Of a stretch of DNA of 19,653 nucleotides, positions 13,235 through 19,653 are shown piece by piece. The stretch's first letter is position 1, and each line of letters starts with the position of its first letter. The notes beneath the pieces were generated by a model, which saw nothing but the letters and a program-made list of their open reading frames with translations, was not told the origin of the DNA and searched no databases. This stretch comes from Gammaproteobacteria bacterium. Lineage in GTDB: Bacteria > Pseudomonadota > Gammaproteobacteria > DSM-19610. The position numbers were made by a program, and so were the translations under genes. The stretch is from assembly GCA_011371465.1 (NCBI GenBank), contig DRQL01000047.1, positions 1-19,653 of the forward strand. The letters run 5' to 3'.

Positions 13235-16108
13235 GTGCAGGACTTTATCCCCGGGCAGCGCTGGGTCAGCAATGCCGAACTGCAGATGGGCCTGGGTACG
13301 GTGATGAAAGTGGAGCACCGTACCGTGACCATGCTGTTTCTTGCCACCGGCGATATCCGCACCTACGCGCGGCAGACGGCGCCGCTGTCGCGGGTCCGCT
13401 TTGTGCCCGGTGATACCATCCTGGATCACGAAGGCCGCGGCCTGCGGGTGGAGTCCGTATCGGAACAGGAAGGCCTGCTGACCTACCATGGCATCGATGA
13501 AGACGGCCGGCCGGTCCGGCTCGAAGAAGGCAAACTCAGTAATTTCATCCAGCTGAACCGCCCGGGTGAACGCCTGTTCAGCGGACAGATCGACCGGGAC
13601 GCCTGGTTCGAGCTGCGCTACCAGTCCCTGCAACAGCTGAACCGGCTGGCGCATTCCGACCTGTACGGCCTGGTCGGCTGCCGCACCAGCCTGATCCCGC
13701 ACCAGCTGTACATCGCCCACGAAGTAGCCAACCGCTATGCGCCGCGTGTGTTGCTGGCCGACGAGGTCGGCCTGGGCAAGACCATCGAAGCGGGCCTGAT
13801 CCTGCACCACCAGCTGCTGACCGAACGCGCCAGCCGGGTGCTGATCCTGGTACCGGAAAGCCTGCTGCACCAGTGGCTGGTGGAAATGCTGCGACGCTTC
13901 AACCTGTACTTCAGTATTTTCGACGAGGAACGCTGCCAGGCCATCGCGGAAAGCAGCGAGCTGGACAACCCCTTCCACGGTGAACAGCTGGTGCTGTGTA
14001 CGCAGGAATTCCTGCACGGCCATGCCGGGCGCGCACAGCAGGCGATCGCGGGCGAATGGGACCTGCTGGTGGTCGATGAGGCCCACCACCTGCAATGGTC
14101 TCCGCAACAGGCCAGCCCCGAATACTGCATGGTCGAACAACTGGCCGCACATACCCGCGGGGTACTGCTGCTCACGGCCACGCCCGAGCAACTCGGCAAG
14201 GCCGGGCACTTTGCCAGACTGCGGCTGCTCGATCCCGACCGCTTCCCGGACTTCGACACCTTCGTCGAGGAAGAAAAGCGCTACGAACCGATAGCACGGG
14301 CCGTCGAACAGCTGCTGAGCGATGCAGCGCTGGATGACGCCACACTGAATACCCTCGCCGGGTCGCTGAACGAAATGGATAACCGGCCGTTACTCGACCG
14401 CCTGCAGCACACCGATACCGGCAGCGCGGAAAATACCGCCGCCCGGCAGGCCCTGGTGGAACACCTGCTGGACCGGCACGGCACCGGCCGCGTGCTGTTC
14501 CGCAACACACGCGCGGCAGTCCAGGGATTCCCGCAACGCGAGGTCACGGCGTACCCCCTGCCGCTGCCGGCAGCATACCGGGAACTTGCGCCGTCCGCCC
14601 GGGCCGCCCACCCGCTAACCCCGGAGCTGGCCTGGCAAGCCGCACAGAATAGCGGCAACGACGCCTGGACTGAACTGGACCCGCGCGTGGCGTGGCTCAG
14701 TGACACGCTGTCAGCCCTGAAACCACACAAGGTACTGGTCATTGCCGCCAGCGCCGCCACGGTACTGGACCTGGCCGAACACCTGCGTACCCGCTGCGGC
14801 ATTCACGCGGCCGTGTTTCATGAAGGCATGGGCCTGGTCGAGCGCGATCGCGCCGCGGCTTTTTTTGCGGATGCCGACTACGGCACCCAGGTGCTGCTGT
14901 GTTCCGAGATCGGCAGCGAGGGCCGCAACTTCCAGTTCGCACACCAGTTGATTCTGTTTGACCTGCCGCTCAACCCCGACCTGCTGGAGCAGCGCATCGG
15001 ACGGCTGGATCGTATCGGTCAGCAGGCCACCATCCGTATCCATGTTCCATACCTGGAACACAGCGCGCAGGCGGTGCTGTTCCACTGGTATCACGAGGGC
15101 CTGTCCGCGTTCGAACACACCTGCCCGGCCGGCCACGCCGTCTTCGTAAAGCTGGAGGCTGCACTGCACGCCGCGCTGAGCCGGCCCGAACAGGACCTCA
15201 GCGCACTGATCGAGGCCACCCGCAGCGCACACCACGAACTCAATGAAGCCCTGCAGCATGGCCGCGACAAGCTGCTGGAATACAATTCCTGCCGCCCGCA
15301 CATTGCCAGTGAACTGCAGCGACGCGCGCTGGAAGAAGACGCGCACAACACACTGCCCGCGTACATGGATGCCGTTTTCGACGCCTTTGGCGTCATCAGC
15401 GAAGAACACAGCGAAGGCTGCCAGGTGATCCGCCCGGGGGACCACATGCCCGGTAACTTCCCGGGTCTGCCGGACGATGGCATGACCGTTACCTATGACC
15501 GCGCAACCGCACTGGTCTATGAGGACGCCCAGTACCTGAGCTGGGAACACCCGCTGGTCACCGGCGCCATGGACCTGGTGCTCGGCAACGAAACCGGGAA
15601 TACCGCGCTGACCTCGATCCGCTACCGTGGCACTCCTCCCGGCAGCCTGCTGCTGGAATGCGTGTTTCTCCTGGACAGCGCTTCCAGTGCAGCCCTGCAA
15701 AGCAACCGCTACCTGCCGGCCACCACCATTCGGGTCATCCTGGATGAACAGGGTCGCGATCACGCCGGCAGCCTGGATCATGAGTACATTCAGGGGCATC
15801 GCGAAACAGTGCCGGCCGATACCGCCACCCGTATCGTGCGCGCCAGGGAAAAGGAACTGCGCGACCTGATCAGCGCTTGCGAAGCACGCGCCGAGCAACA
15901 GGTACCGGCACTGCTCGACGACGCAAGGCAGCGCACACAGTTTACCCTGCAAGGAGAAATCGATCGGCTCAGGGCACTGCAACAGGTGAACCCCAATGTC
16001 CGCGACGAGGAAATCGAATACCTGGAACAACAGCACGCCCTGCTGGGCAAGCTGCTGGCATCCGCCACCCTGCGCCTGGATGCTGTCCGGGTCATTGTTT
16101 CCACCTGA
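13235..16108 (+). CDS. rapA: RNA polymerase-associated ATPase RapA (HepA)
   Basis: A 957-residue SWI2/SNF2-type ATPase that recycles RNA polymerase from stalled or post-termination complexes; E. coli RapA is 968 residues. The N-terminal Tudor-like domains begin QDFIPGQRWVSNAELQMGLG. Walker A is DEVGLGKT (176-183, Lys182), Walker B/motif II is DEAH (281-284), motif III is LLTATPEQLG, and motif VI is QRIGRLDRIGQ (586-596). The RapA-specific spacer and C-terminal domain are complete to LRLDAVRVIVST. The start is a GTG at 13235 with AGGA about 8 nt upstream. It is divergent from efpL by 85 bp. The protein appears intact, with no frameshift. Confidence 0.97.
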   Translation: MQDFIPGQRWVSNAELQMGLGTVMKVEHRTVTMLFLATGDIRTYARQTAPLSRVRFVPGDTILDHEGRGLRVESVSEQEGLLTYHGIDEDGRPVRLEEGKLSNFIQLNRPGERLFSGQIDRDAWFELRYQSLQQLNRLAHSDLYGLVGCRTSLIPHQLYIAHEVANRYAPRVLLADEVGLGKTIEAGLILHHQLLTERASRVLILVPESLLHQWLVEMLRRFNLYFSIFDEERCQAIAESSELDNPFHGEQLVLCTQEFLHGHAGRAQQAIAGEWDLLVVDEAHHLQWSPQQASPEYCMVEQLAAHTRGVLLLTATPEQLGKAGHFARLRLLDPDRFPDFDTFVEEEKRYEPIARAVEQLLSDAALDDATLNTLAGSLNEMDNRPLLDRLQHTDTGSAENTAARQALVEHLLDRHGTGRVLFRNTRAAVQGFPQREVTAYPLPLPAAYRELAPSARAAHPLTPELAWQAAQNSGNDAWTELDPRVAWLSDTLSALKPHKVLVIAASAATVLDLAEHLRTRCGIHAAVFHEGMGLVERDRAAAFFADADYGTQVLLCSEIGSEGRNFQFAHQLILFDLPLNPDLLEQRIGRLDRIGQQATIRIHVPYLEHSAQAVLFHWYHEGLSAFEHTCPAGHAVFVKLEAALHAALSRPEQDLSALIEATRSAHHELNEALQHGRDKLLEYNSCRPHIASELQRRALEEDAHNTLPAYMDAVFDAFGVISEEHSEGCQVIRPGDHMPGNFPGLPDDGMTVTYDRATALVYEDAQYLSWEHPLVTGAMDLVLGNETGNTALTSIRYRGTPPGSLLLECVFLLDSASSAALQSNRYLPATTIRVILDEQGRDHAGSLDHEYIQGHRETVPADTATRIVRAREKELRDLISACEARAEQQVPALLDDARQRTQFTLQGEIDRLRALQQVNPNVRDEEIEYLEQQHALLGKLLASATLRLDAVRVIVST

Positions 16109-16162
16109 TCCGCGCGCGGCAAATACTGTGTGACAAAAGGGGTGGATGTTTTTTTTGGAATT

Positions 16163-16355
16163 TGGTATATACTTTCCTGCATAAGCTGGCTCGGCGGCAC
16201 TCCTATATTATTAATTAATGAGCAGCTTATATAAAAATTCGTTGCGCGTTCTATAGGTCTACTCGGAAGCTCCACACGGTAACTCCTGTACATCACCTTT
16301 AACGTTCTGCAATTGAGTACACATTTTTCATACAAATTTTAGAGGTTACTAAATT
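16163..16355 (+). promoter_or_regulatory. Promoter and structured 5' leader of cold-shock gene 2
   Basis: TGGTATATACT (16163-16173) offers an extended -10 that would start transcription near 16180. The leader to the ATG at 16356 is then about 176 nt. At its very 5' end ATAAGCTGGCTC (16181-16192) can pair with GAGCAGCTTAT (16220-16230), giving 11 base pairs with a single G bulge. The 27-nt AT-rich loop is TATATTATTAATTAAT-like. AT-rich sequence continues to the ribosome-binding site AGAGG (16341-16345). Length and structure resemble cspA leaders. The -35 box is poor. Confidence 0.5.
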
Positions 16356-16559
16356 ATGGTTACAGGTACCGTCAAGTGGTTCAACGACGCAAAAGGTTTT
16401 GGCTTTATCGCTCCTTCCGATGGCAGCGCCGACGTATTCGTGCATTTCTCGGCCATCGAAGGTGGCGGTTTCAAATCGCTGGCTGAAGGACAGACGGTCG
16501 AGTTCGAGGTTGAGAACGGACCCAAGGGCCTGCAGGCTGCCAAGGTCGTTCCCCAGTAA
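16356..16559 (+). CDS. CspA-family cold-shock protein (copy 2)
   Basis: A 67-residue cold-shock domain protein with RNP1 KGFGFIA (13-19) and RNP2 DVFVHF (26-31), ending GPKGLQAAKVVPQ. The ATG at 16356 has AGAGG about 10 nt upstream. It differs from copy 1 in the loop after RNP1 (PSDGSAD against QDEGGDD) and the beta-4 segment (VEFEVENG against VTYEIEKG). The two are thus old paralogues rather than a recent duplication. It has its own long structured leader and a good terminator. Its transcript may read into arfB, whose ribosome-binding site begins only 2 nt after the terminator T-run. Confidence 0.96.
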   Translation: MVTGTVKWFNDAKGFGFIAPSDGSADVFVHFSAIEGGGFKSLAEGQTVEFEVENGPKGLQAAKVVPQ

Positions 16560-16585
16560 GCGGCACCCGTAACCGGCACGACCCG

Positions 16586-16612
16586 AAAGCCCTGCCTCGG
16601 CAGGGCTTTTTT
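16586..16612 (+). terminator. Intrinsic terminator of cold-shock gene 2
   Basis: Stem AAAGCCCTG (16586-16594) pairs with CAGGGCTTT (16601-16609) around a CCTCGG loop, with six T at 16607-16612. It lies 26 nt after the csp stop and ends 2 nt before the arfB ribosome-binding site. Confidence 0.9.
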
Positions 16613-16626
16613 ATGGAGACGCGGTA

Positions 16627-17043
16627 ATGAGCATCCGGATTTCCAAACAGCTGAGCATCCCGGACCGGGAAATCACGGTCAGCGCGGTACGCTCGCAGGG
16701 CGCCGGGGGGCAGAACGTGAACAAGGTGTCCTCAGCGATCCACCTGCGTTTCGACATCAATGCATCTTCCCTGCCGGACGCCTGCAAGCAACGCTTGCTG
16801 GCGCTGCGTGACCGGCGCATCAGCAATGACGGCGTCATCGTCATCAAGGCGCAGCAGTACCGCACCCGGGAAAAAAACCTCGAGGCCGCCACCAGCCGAC
16901 TGCGACAACTGGTTCAACAGGCCAACGTCCGGGTAAAGAAACGCCGGGCGACCAAACCTACGCGCAGCTCACAGCAAAAGCGCCTGGACCGGAAGAGCCG
17001 GCACGGCCGCACCAAGGCGTTGCGCGGGAAGGTATTCGATTAA
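16627..17043 (+). CDS. arfB: Ribosome-rescue peptidyl-tRNA hydrolase ArfB (YaeJ)
   Basis: A 138-residue release-factor-like protein. The catalytic GGQ loop is SQGAGGQNVNKVSSAIHLRF, with Gly27-Gly28-Gln29. The basic C-terminal tail (about 103-138: VKKRRATKPTRSS, LDRKSRHGRTKALRGK) is the part that enters the empty mRNA channel of stalled ribosomes. Length and order match E. coli ArfB (140 residues). The ATG at 16627 has GGAG 8 nt upstream. The csp terminator ends directly before that site, leaving no room for a separate promoter after it. Expression may depend on terminator read-through or a promoter inside csp. A four-codon frame (ATG at 16613, stop overlapping the arfB start as TAATG) precedes it, possibly by chance. 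Confidence 0.95.
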   Translation: MSIRISKQLSIPDREITVSAVRSQGAGGQNVNKVSSAIHLRFDINASSLPDACKQRLLALRDRRISNDGVIVIKAQQYRTREKNLEAATSRLRQLVQQANVRVKKRRATKPTRSSQQKRLDRKSRHGRTKALRGKVFD

Positions 17044-17062
17044 CAGCGGATGCCGAAACGGC

Positions 17063-17338
17063 TTACTTGCTGGCGCAGAACTTCAGGCCTACGCCGTCTT
17101 CGCGGGTATGACTGACAACGGCCGACAGACGCCGCAGGCGAACGACATTGGAAGATTTGAGGCGCAGGGCAAAGGTCAGGTTCAGGCGCCGGTTTCTCGG
17201 CAGGTAGAGTGGATTGGTTTTCAGGTATACGCCGGTGTTGCTGATATCGCTCGCCATGCAGCGCCCGATCTGGTTTCCGGTATCGGACAGGTACACACTG
17301 ACCTCGACCAGCCTGCGTTCTGATGCCCTGCGTTCCAT
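17063..17338 (-). CDS. Single-domain PilZ protein
   Basis: A 91-residue protein consisting of one PilZ domain, a cyclic-di-GMP receptor module. It begins ERRASERRLVEVSV, which supplies an Arg-rich RxxxR segment, and continues to the DxSxxG motif DISNTGVYL with Asp31, Ser33 and Gly36. The remaining strands (LNLTFAL, RLSAVVSHTREDGVGLKF) fit the fold. The ATG at 17338 is preferred because GGGGGAAG lies about 6 nt upstream; the longer frame to 17440 adds an unlikely segment. It is convergent with arfB, 19 nt between stops. The output process (motility, polysaccharide or other) cannot be told from the neighbours. Cyclic-di-GMP binding is inferred from the motifs. Confidence 0.85.
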   Translation of the reverse strand: MERRASERRLVEVSVYLSDTGNQIGRCMASDISNTGVYLKTNPLYLPRNRRLNLTFALRLKSSNVVRLRRLSAVVSHTREDGVGLKFCASK

Positions 17339-17587
17339 AGTACTTCCCCCGCTGATGAACCCTGTGGTGAGACCGCTCGCCTCACGGTACCTGTTTTGTT
17401 TGCAAGGTTCGTGCACGAAATCCACTTTGATATTTTTCAATCAATTACGGAACATTCCTGATTATCGGATTAACTATGAGCGTAAATTTATCCGACTTTT
17501 TTCGGAGAATTTTACACTCCGGGCACAACGGCCGGGCCTGTCCGCGCAGGCCGGGGATTGCTACAGTGGCGCATCACCACTCGATCT

Positions 17588-18370
17588 ATGGCCATGACCA
17601 GACTGTTCTCACTACTGCTGTTCCTGACGCTCATCATCGGCGCCTACCTTTCTCTTGCACCCCGGGGCGGATCCTCCACCGCCCCTGTGCAGGGGTTTCC
17701 CTGGCAAATAGAGCTACTGCCGGACGGGTACACGAAGGTATTCGGCATCCGCCCCGGTGCGGACACCCTGGAGCAGGCACGCGCACAACTGGGACCGGAC
17801 CCGCAACTGGCGATCATCAGCACCGGTGCCGAAGACTACAGTCTGGAGATGTATTACGACCGCTACACGGCGGGTGTACTGTCCGGGAAACTGGTGCTGA
17901 CCGGACAGCTGCCGGCCGACCAGCTGATGCAGATGGCCGCGCGCTCGACCAGGACCACCCACCTCAAAACCGGTGCACGCAAACTGCGCCTGCACGCGGA
18001 CGACCTGCCGCGGGCCTGGCAGGCGCCGGTACAGGCCATCGCCTTTATCCCCACCGCCAGGCTGAACCAGCCGACCGCGATCCAGCATTTTGGAACCCCC
18101 GCGGAGACCATCGTTGACGGGCAGAAGACGCACCTGCTCTACCCGGACAAGGGCCTGGACCTGATGCTCGACGAAAACGGCAAAAGCGTATTGCAGTACG
18201 TTGCGCCGCGCGAGTTCTACCGCCTGCGCGACCCCTTGCAGGGACAGGCGGAAAGTGCGGGCGTCAAAACCACGGCCCTGCCGTCGGGTTACGCTGCTAA
18301 CGCAGCTAACCCGACCTACCCGCTACCTGTTAACTACCCCGCTACGAACAACAGACGTAGGTCGGGTTAG
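17588..18370 (+). CDS. Membrane-anchored protein of unknown function with a repeat-derived tail
   Basis: A 260-residue protein whose N-terminus (TRLFSLLLFLTLIIGAYLSL, residues 4-23) is a single membrane anchor or uncleaved signal. The rest is predicted periplasmic, including FPWQIELLPDGYTKVFGIRPG, STGAEDYSLEMYYDRYTAG and FIPTARLNQPTAIQHFGTPA. No named family is recognised. The start is uncertain: ATG 17588, ATG 17594 and an upstream TTG 17558 all lack a good ribosome-binding site. From residue 232 to the stop (about 29 residues, SGYAANAANPTY...NNRRRSG) the coding sequence is two copies of a palindromic repeat, with the stop codon inside the second. The ancestral end was probably near residue 231. 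It is convergent with the amylosucrase-type gene, 34 nt apart. Confidence 0.75.
   Translation: MAMTRLFSLLLFLTLIIGAYLSLAPRGGSSTAPVQGFPWQIELLPDGYTKVFGIRPGADTLEQARAQLGPDPQLAIISTGAEDYSLEMYYDRYTAGVLSGKLVLTGQLPADQLMQMAARSTRTTHLKTGARKLRLHADDLPRAWQAPVQAIAFIPTARLNQPTAIQHFGTPAETIVDGQKTHLLYPDKGLDLMLDENGKSVLQYVAPREFYRLRDPLQGQAESAGVKTTALPSGYAANAANPTYPLPVNYPATNNRRRSG
18283..18315 (-). repeat. Palindromic repeat copy 5, inside a coding region
   Basis: Arms GTCGGGTTA (18283-18291) and TAACCCGAC (18307-18315) are perfect. Between them, GCTGC and GCAGC can form an inner stem. It continues into CTACC, the inverse of the GTAGG lead of copy 6. It encodes SGYAANAANPT of the preceding protein. Confidence 0.85.
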
Positions 18371-18387
18371 CGAAGCGTAACCCGACA
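18357..18387 (+). repeat. Palindromic repeat copy 6 (best copy)
   Basis: GTAG, then perfect 9-bp arms GTCGGGTTA (18361-18369) and TAACCCGAC (18378-18386) around GCGAAGCG. It lies head-to-head with copy 5, so the pair forms a larger BIME-like unit between two convergent genes. The stop codon of the upstream protein (18368-18370) lies within it. Confidence 0.88.
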
Positions 18388-18404
18388 ACCCGGGCTTCCA
18401 TGCA

Positions 18405-19653
18405 CTACTCTTCACCGGCCAGCCAGCAGGTCTCGTAGGGCTCCAGCACAATACGTCCGTCAACATCTGCATGTATAACGGATCCCGACTCCGCCAGCAG
18501 GTTATACACACGACCTTGAATACCGGCATGTCGCGGCAGGTCTCCCTGCACCGTCTGCACGTTTTCATCGAAATTGGCCAGTAACAGCAGGCTGCCGTGT
18601 TGACGACGTCGCCCGAATGCCAGCACGTGTTCGTTGTCGGTCCACATCGGCTGGTAGAGGGCGAGGTTATGCAATATCGGGCAGGACTTGCGCGCCCGGA
18701 TCAGCCTGAGTAAGCCGGCAAACAAGCGGCCGGGCACGGAGTGCGGATCATGGCGCTGATCCGCCTTCGTCCAGTCCATGTGCGGCCGGTGCAACCAGCG
18801 ACTGTCACCGGCCTTTTCGGGATCCTGCAGGTAGCGGTCGTCATTCAGCAGGCCCAGTTCATCGCCCATGTAGATCAGGGGAATGCCGCCGCGCACCATG
18901 ATGATGCTGTGCAGCAGCAGGATACGCCGGATGGCAAGATCGATGGCACGCTCGTCCTGCTGCTCGAGTGCCTGCTCCAGCCCGGCCAGCGATGCCGTCG
19001 TGCCGCAGATGCGCGCATCCCCGGTCTCCGGGTGGTACTGGAAAAAATCGCCGCAGGCAAAGGAGCCCGGGTATCGCCCGGTATAGAACTCGTTGAGGAA
19101 ACGGCGGTGCAGGTAAGGGTCCTCGCCGATGGCCGCCAGGTCATCGTCGCCCATCGCCCAGCCGATATCGTCGTGGTTGCGGACGTAATTGATCGGCGCG
19201 GCGCCCAGCAGCAGGCGCGGCGCGTGATGGTGCGCCGCCTGGGTGGAGAGCGTCGCCTTGCGCGTCGCCAGGCCACTCCAGAGGTTCACCATCAGCTGGT
19301 TGTTATACGCCAGCTCGCACTGCTTGCCGACCGTGGTCTTTACCCCTACGTATTGCAACAGGGCATCCGGCGGCACGATCGCCTCCGCCTTGAGGATGAC
19401 ACTGGGCGCCACCACCCGCAACAGCGCGCGGAACGCCTGGGTCAACTGGAACACCTCAGGCTGGTTCTGGCAGTTCGTGCCCATGCGCTTCCACAGGAAC
19501 GGCACCGCATCCAGCCTCAGGACATCCACCCCCTGGTTGACGAGGTGGAACATGACCTCCAGCATTTCCCGAAACACCTCGGGGTTGGCATAGTTCAGGT
19601 CCCACTGGTATTCGTAAAAGGTCGTCCACACCCAGCGCCCGCTGCCCGCCATA
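18405..19653 (-). CDS. Amylosucrase-type GH13 glucan enzyme, partial
   Basis: The C-terminal 415 residues of a GH13 subfamily 4-like enzyme; the N-terminus runs off the right edge, about 230 residues short of Neisseria amylosucrase (636). Amylosucrase transfers glucose from sucrose to alpha-1,4-glucan and releases fructose. Catalytic residues seen are the nucleophile Asp48 of the visible part (GVDVLRLDAVPF), the acid/base Glu90 (ILKAEAIVPPD) and Asp161 (YVRNHDDIGW). The 42-residue gap between the first two equals that in Neisseria amylosucrase (Asp286 to Glu328). Other shared blocks are TTFYEYQWDLNYANP, GGIPLIYMGDELGLLNDD and DSRWLHRPHMDW. A six-residue insertion lies between the second and third catalytic residues. 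It could instead be a related sucrose- or trehalose-acting GH13 enzyme. It complements glgA in glucan metabolism. Confidence 0.88.
   Translation of the reverse strand, partial: MAGSGRWVWTTFYEYQWDLNYANPEVFREMLEVMFHLVNQGVDVLRLDAVPFLWKRMGTNCQNQPEVFQLTQAFRALLRVVAPSVILKAEAIVPPDALLQYVGVKTTVGKQCELAYNNQLMVNLWSGLATRKATLSTQAAHHHAPRLLLGAAPINYVRNHDDIGWAMGDDDLAAIGEDPYLHRRFLNEFYTGRYPGSFACGDFFQYHPETGDARICGTTASLAGLEQALEQQDERAIDLAIRRILLLHSIIMVRGGIPLIYMGDELGLLNDDRYLQDPEKAGDSRWLHRPHMDWTKADQRHDPHSVPGRLFAGLLRLIRARKSCPILHNLALYQPMWTDNEHVLAFGRRRQHGSLLLLANFDENVQTVQGDLPRHAGIQGRVYNLLAESGSVIHADVDGRIVLEPYETCWLAGEE

Noticed and set aside
14711..16036. 441-codon minus-strand frame opposite rapA
   Set aside because: RapA is full length and clearly homologous; this frame is its shadow.
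17052..17062. GCCG-AAA-CGGC hairpin between arfB and the PilZ gene
   Set aside because: The stem is only 4 bp without a T-run, too weak to call a terminator.
17535..17552. GGCCTG/CAGGCC hairpin as a terminator
   Set aside because: No T-run follows on either strand; it may be chance in GC-rich DNA.
17476..18117. 213-codon plus-strand frame starting MSVNLSDFFRRILHSG
   Set aside because: It overlaps the membrane-anchored protein in another frame, becomes low-complexity Arg/Pro/Gly, and has only a weak ribosome-binding site.

Overview
This window looks like a chromosomal segment of a high-GC gammaproteobacterium. The full-length RapA, EfpL (YeiP), GreB, SprT, ArfB and YgiQ homologues, the CspA-type cold-shock proteins and the GTAGGTCGGGTTAGCG-type palindromic repeats all fit that class. 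An uncultured or sulfur-oxidiser-like lineage (Chromatiales-type) would suit, but genus cannot be told from sequence alone. Nearly all of the window is ordinary core genome. I see no phage, IS element, CRISPR array, tRNA or rRNA.

Left part (1-4164). On the minus strand, a possible partial gene runs off the left edge. It is preceded by a glutamate-synthase small-subunit-type oxidoreductase (GltD family), a UbiE-like methyltransferase and a conserved protein of unknown function. A DmlR/CrgA-type LysR regulator is divergent from that unknown gene.

Middle left (4154-8673). A tightly packed minus-strand operon with stop/start overlaps encodes a secreted Cys-rich protein, a SprT-like metalloprotein, a GIY-YIG (YhbQ-like) protein and a secreted GlcG/HbpS-like protein. 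It is divergent from greB. A 66-residue basic protein follows, then a repeat-rich gene-free stretch (about 6815-7433) with four copies of a palindromic repeat, a spermidine-synthase-like methyltransferase-fold protein, and a first cold-shock gene with its own terminator and a long leader.

Middle right (8673-17338). YgiQ (radical SAM) is divergent from glgA (glycogen synthase). efpL is convergent with glgA and divergent from rapA. A second cold-shock gene has a long structured leader and is followed by arfB, whose ribosome-binding site sits directly after the cold-shock terminator. A single-domain PilZ protein is convergent with arfB.

Right end (17588-19653). A membrane-anchored protein of unknown function has a C-terminus encoded by the same palindromic repeat family. 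It converges on a GH13 amylosucrase-type gene that runs off the right edge. Together, glgA and the amylosucrase-like gene suggest alpha-glucan storage or remodelling. RapA, GreB, EfpL, ArfB and the two Csp proteins form a loose neighbourhood of transcription- and translation-maintenance functions. The most interesting signals are the repeat-derived protein tail, the terminator-to-arfB arrangement, the structured csp leader and the coupled SprT operon. I found no clear case for a wholly new system.
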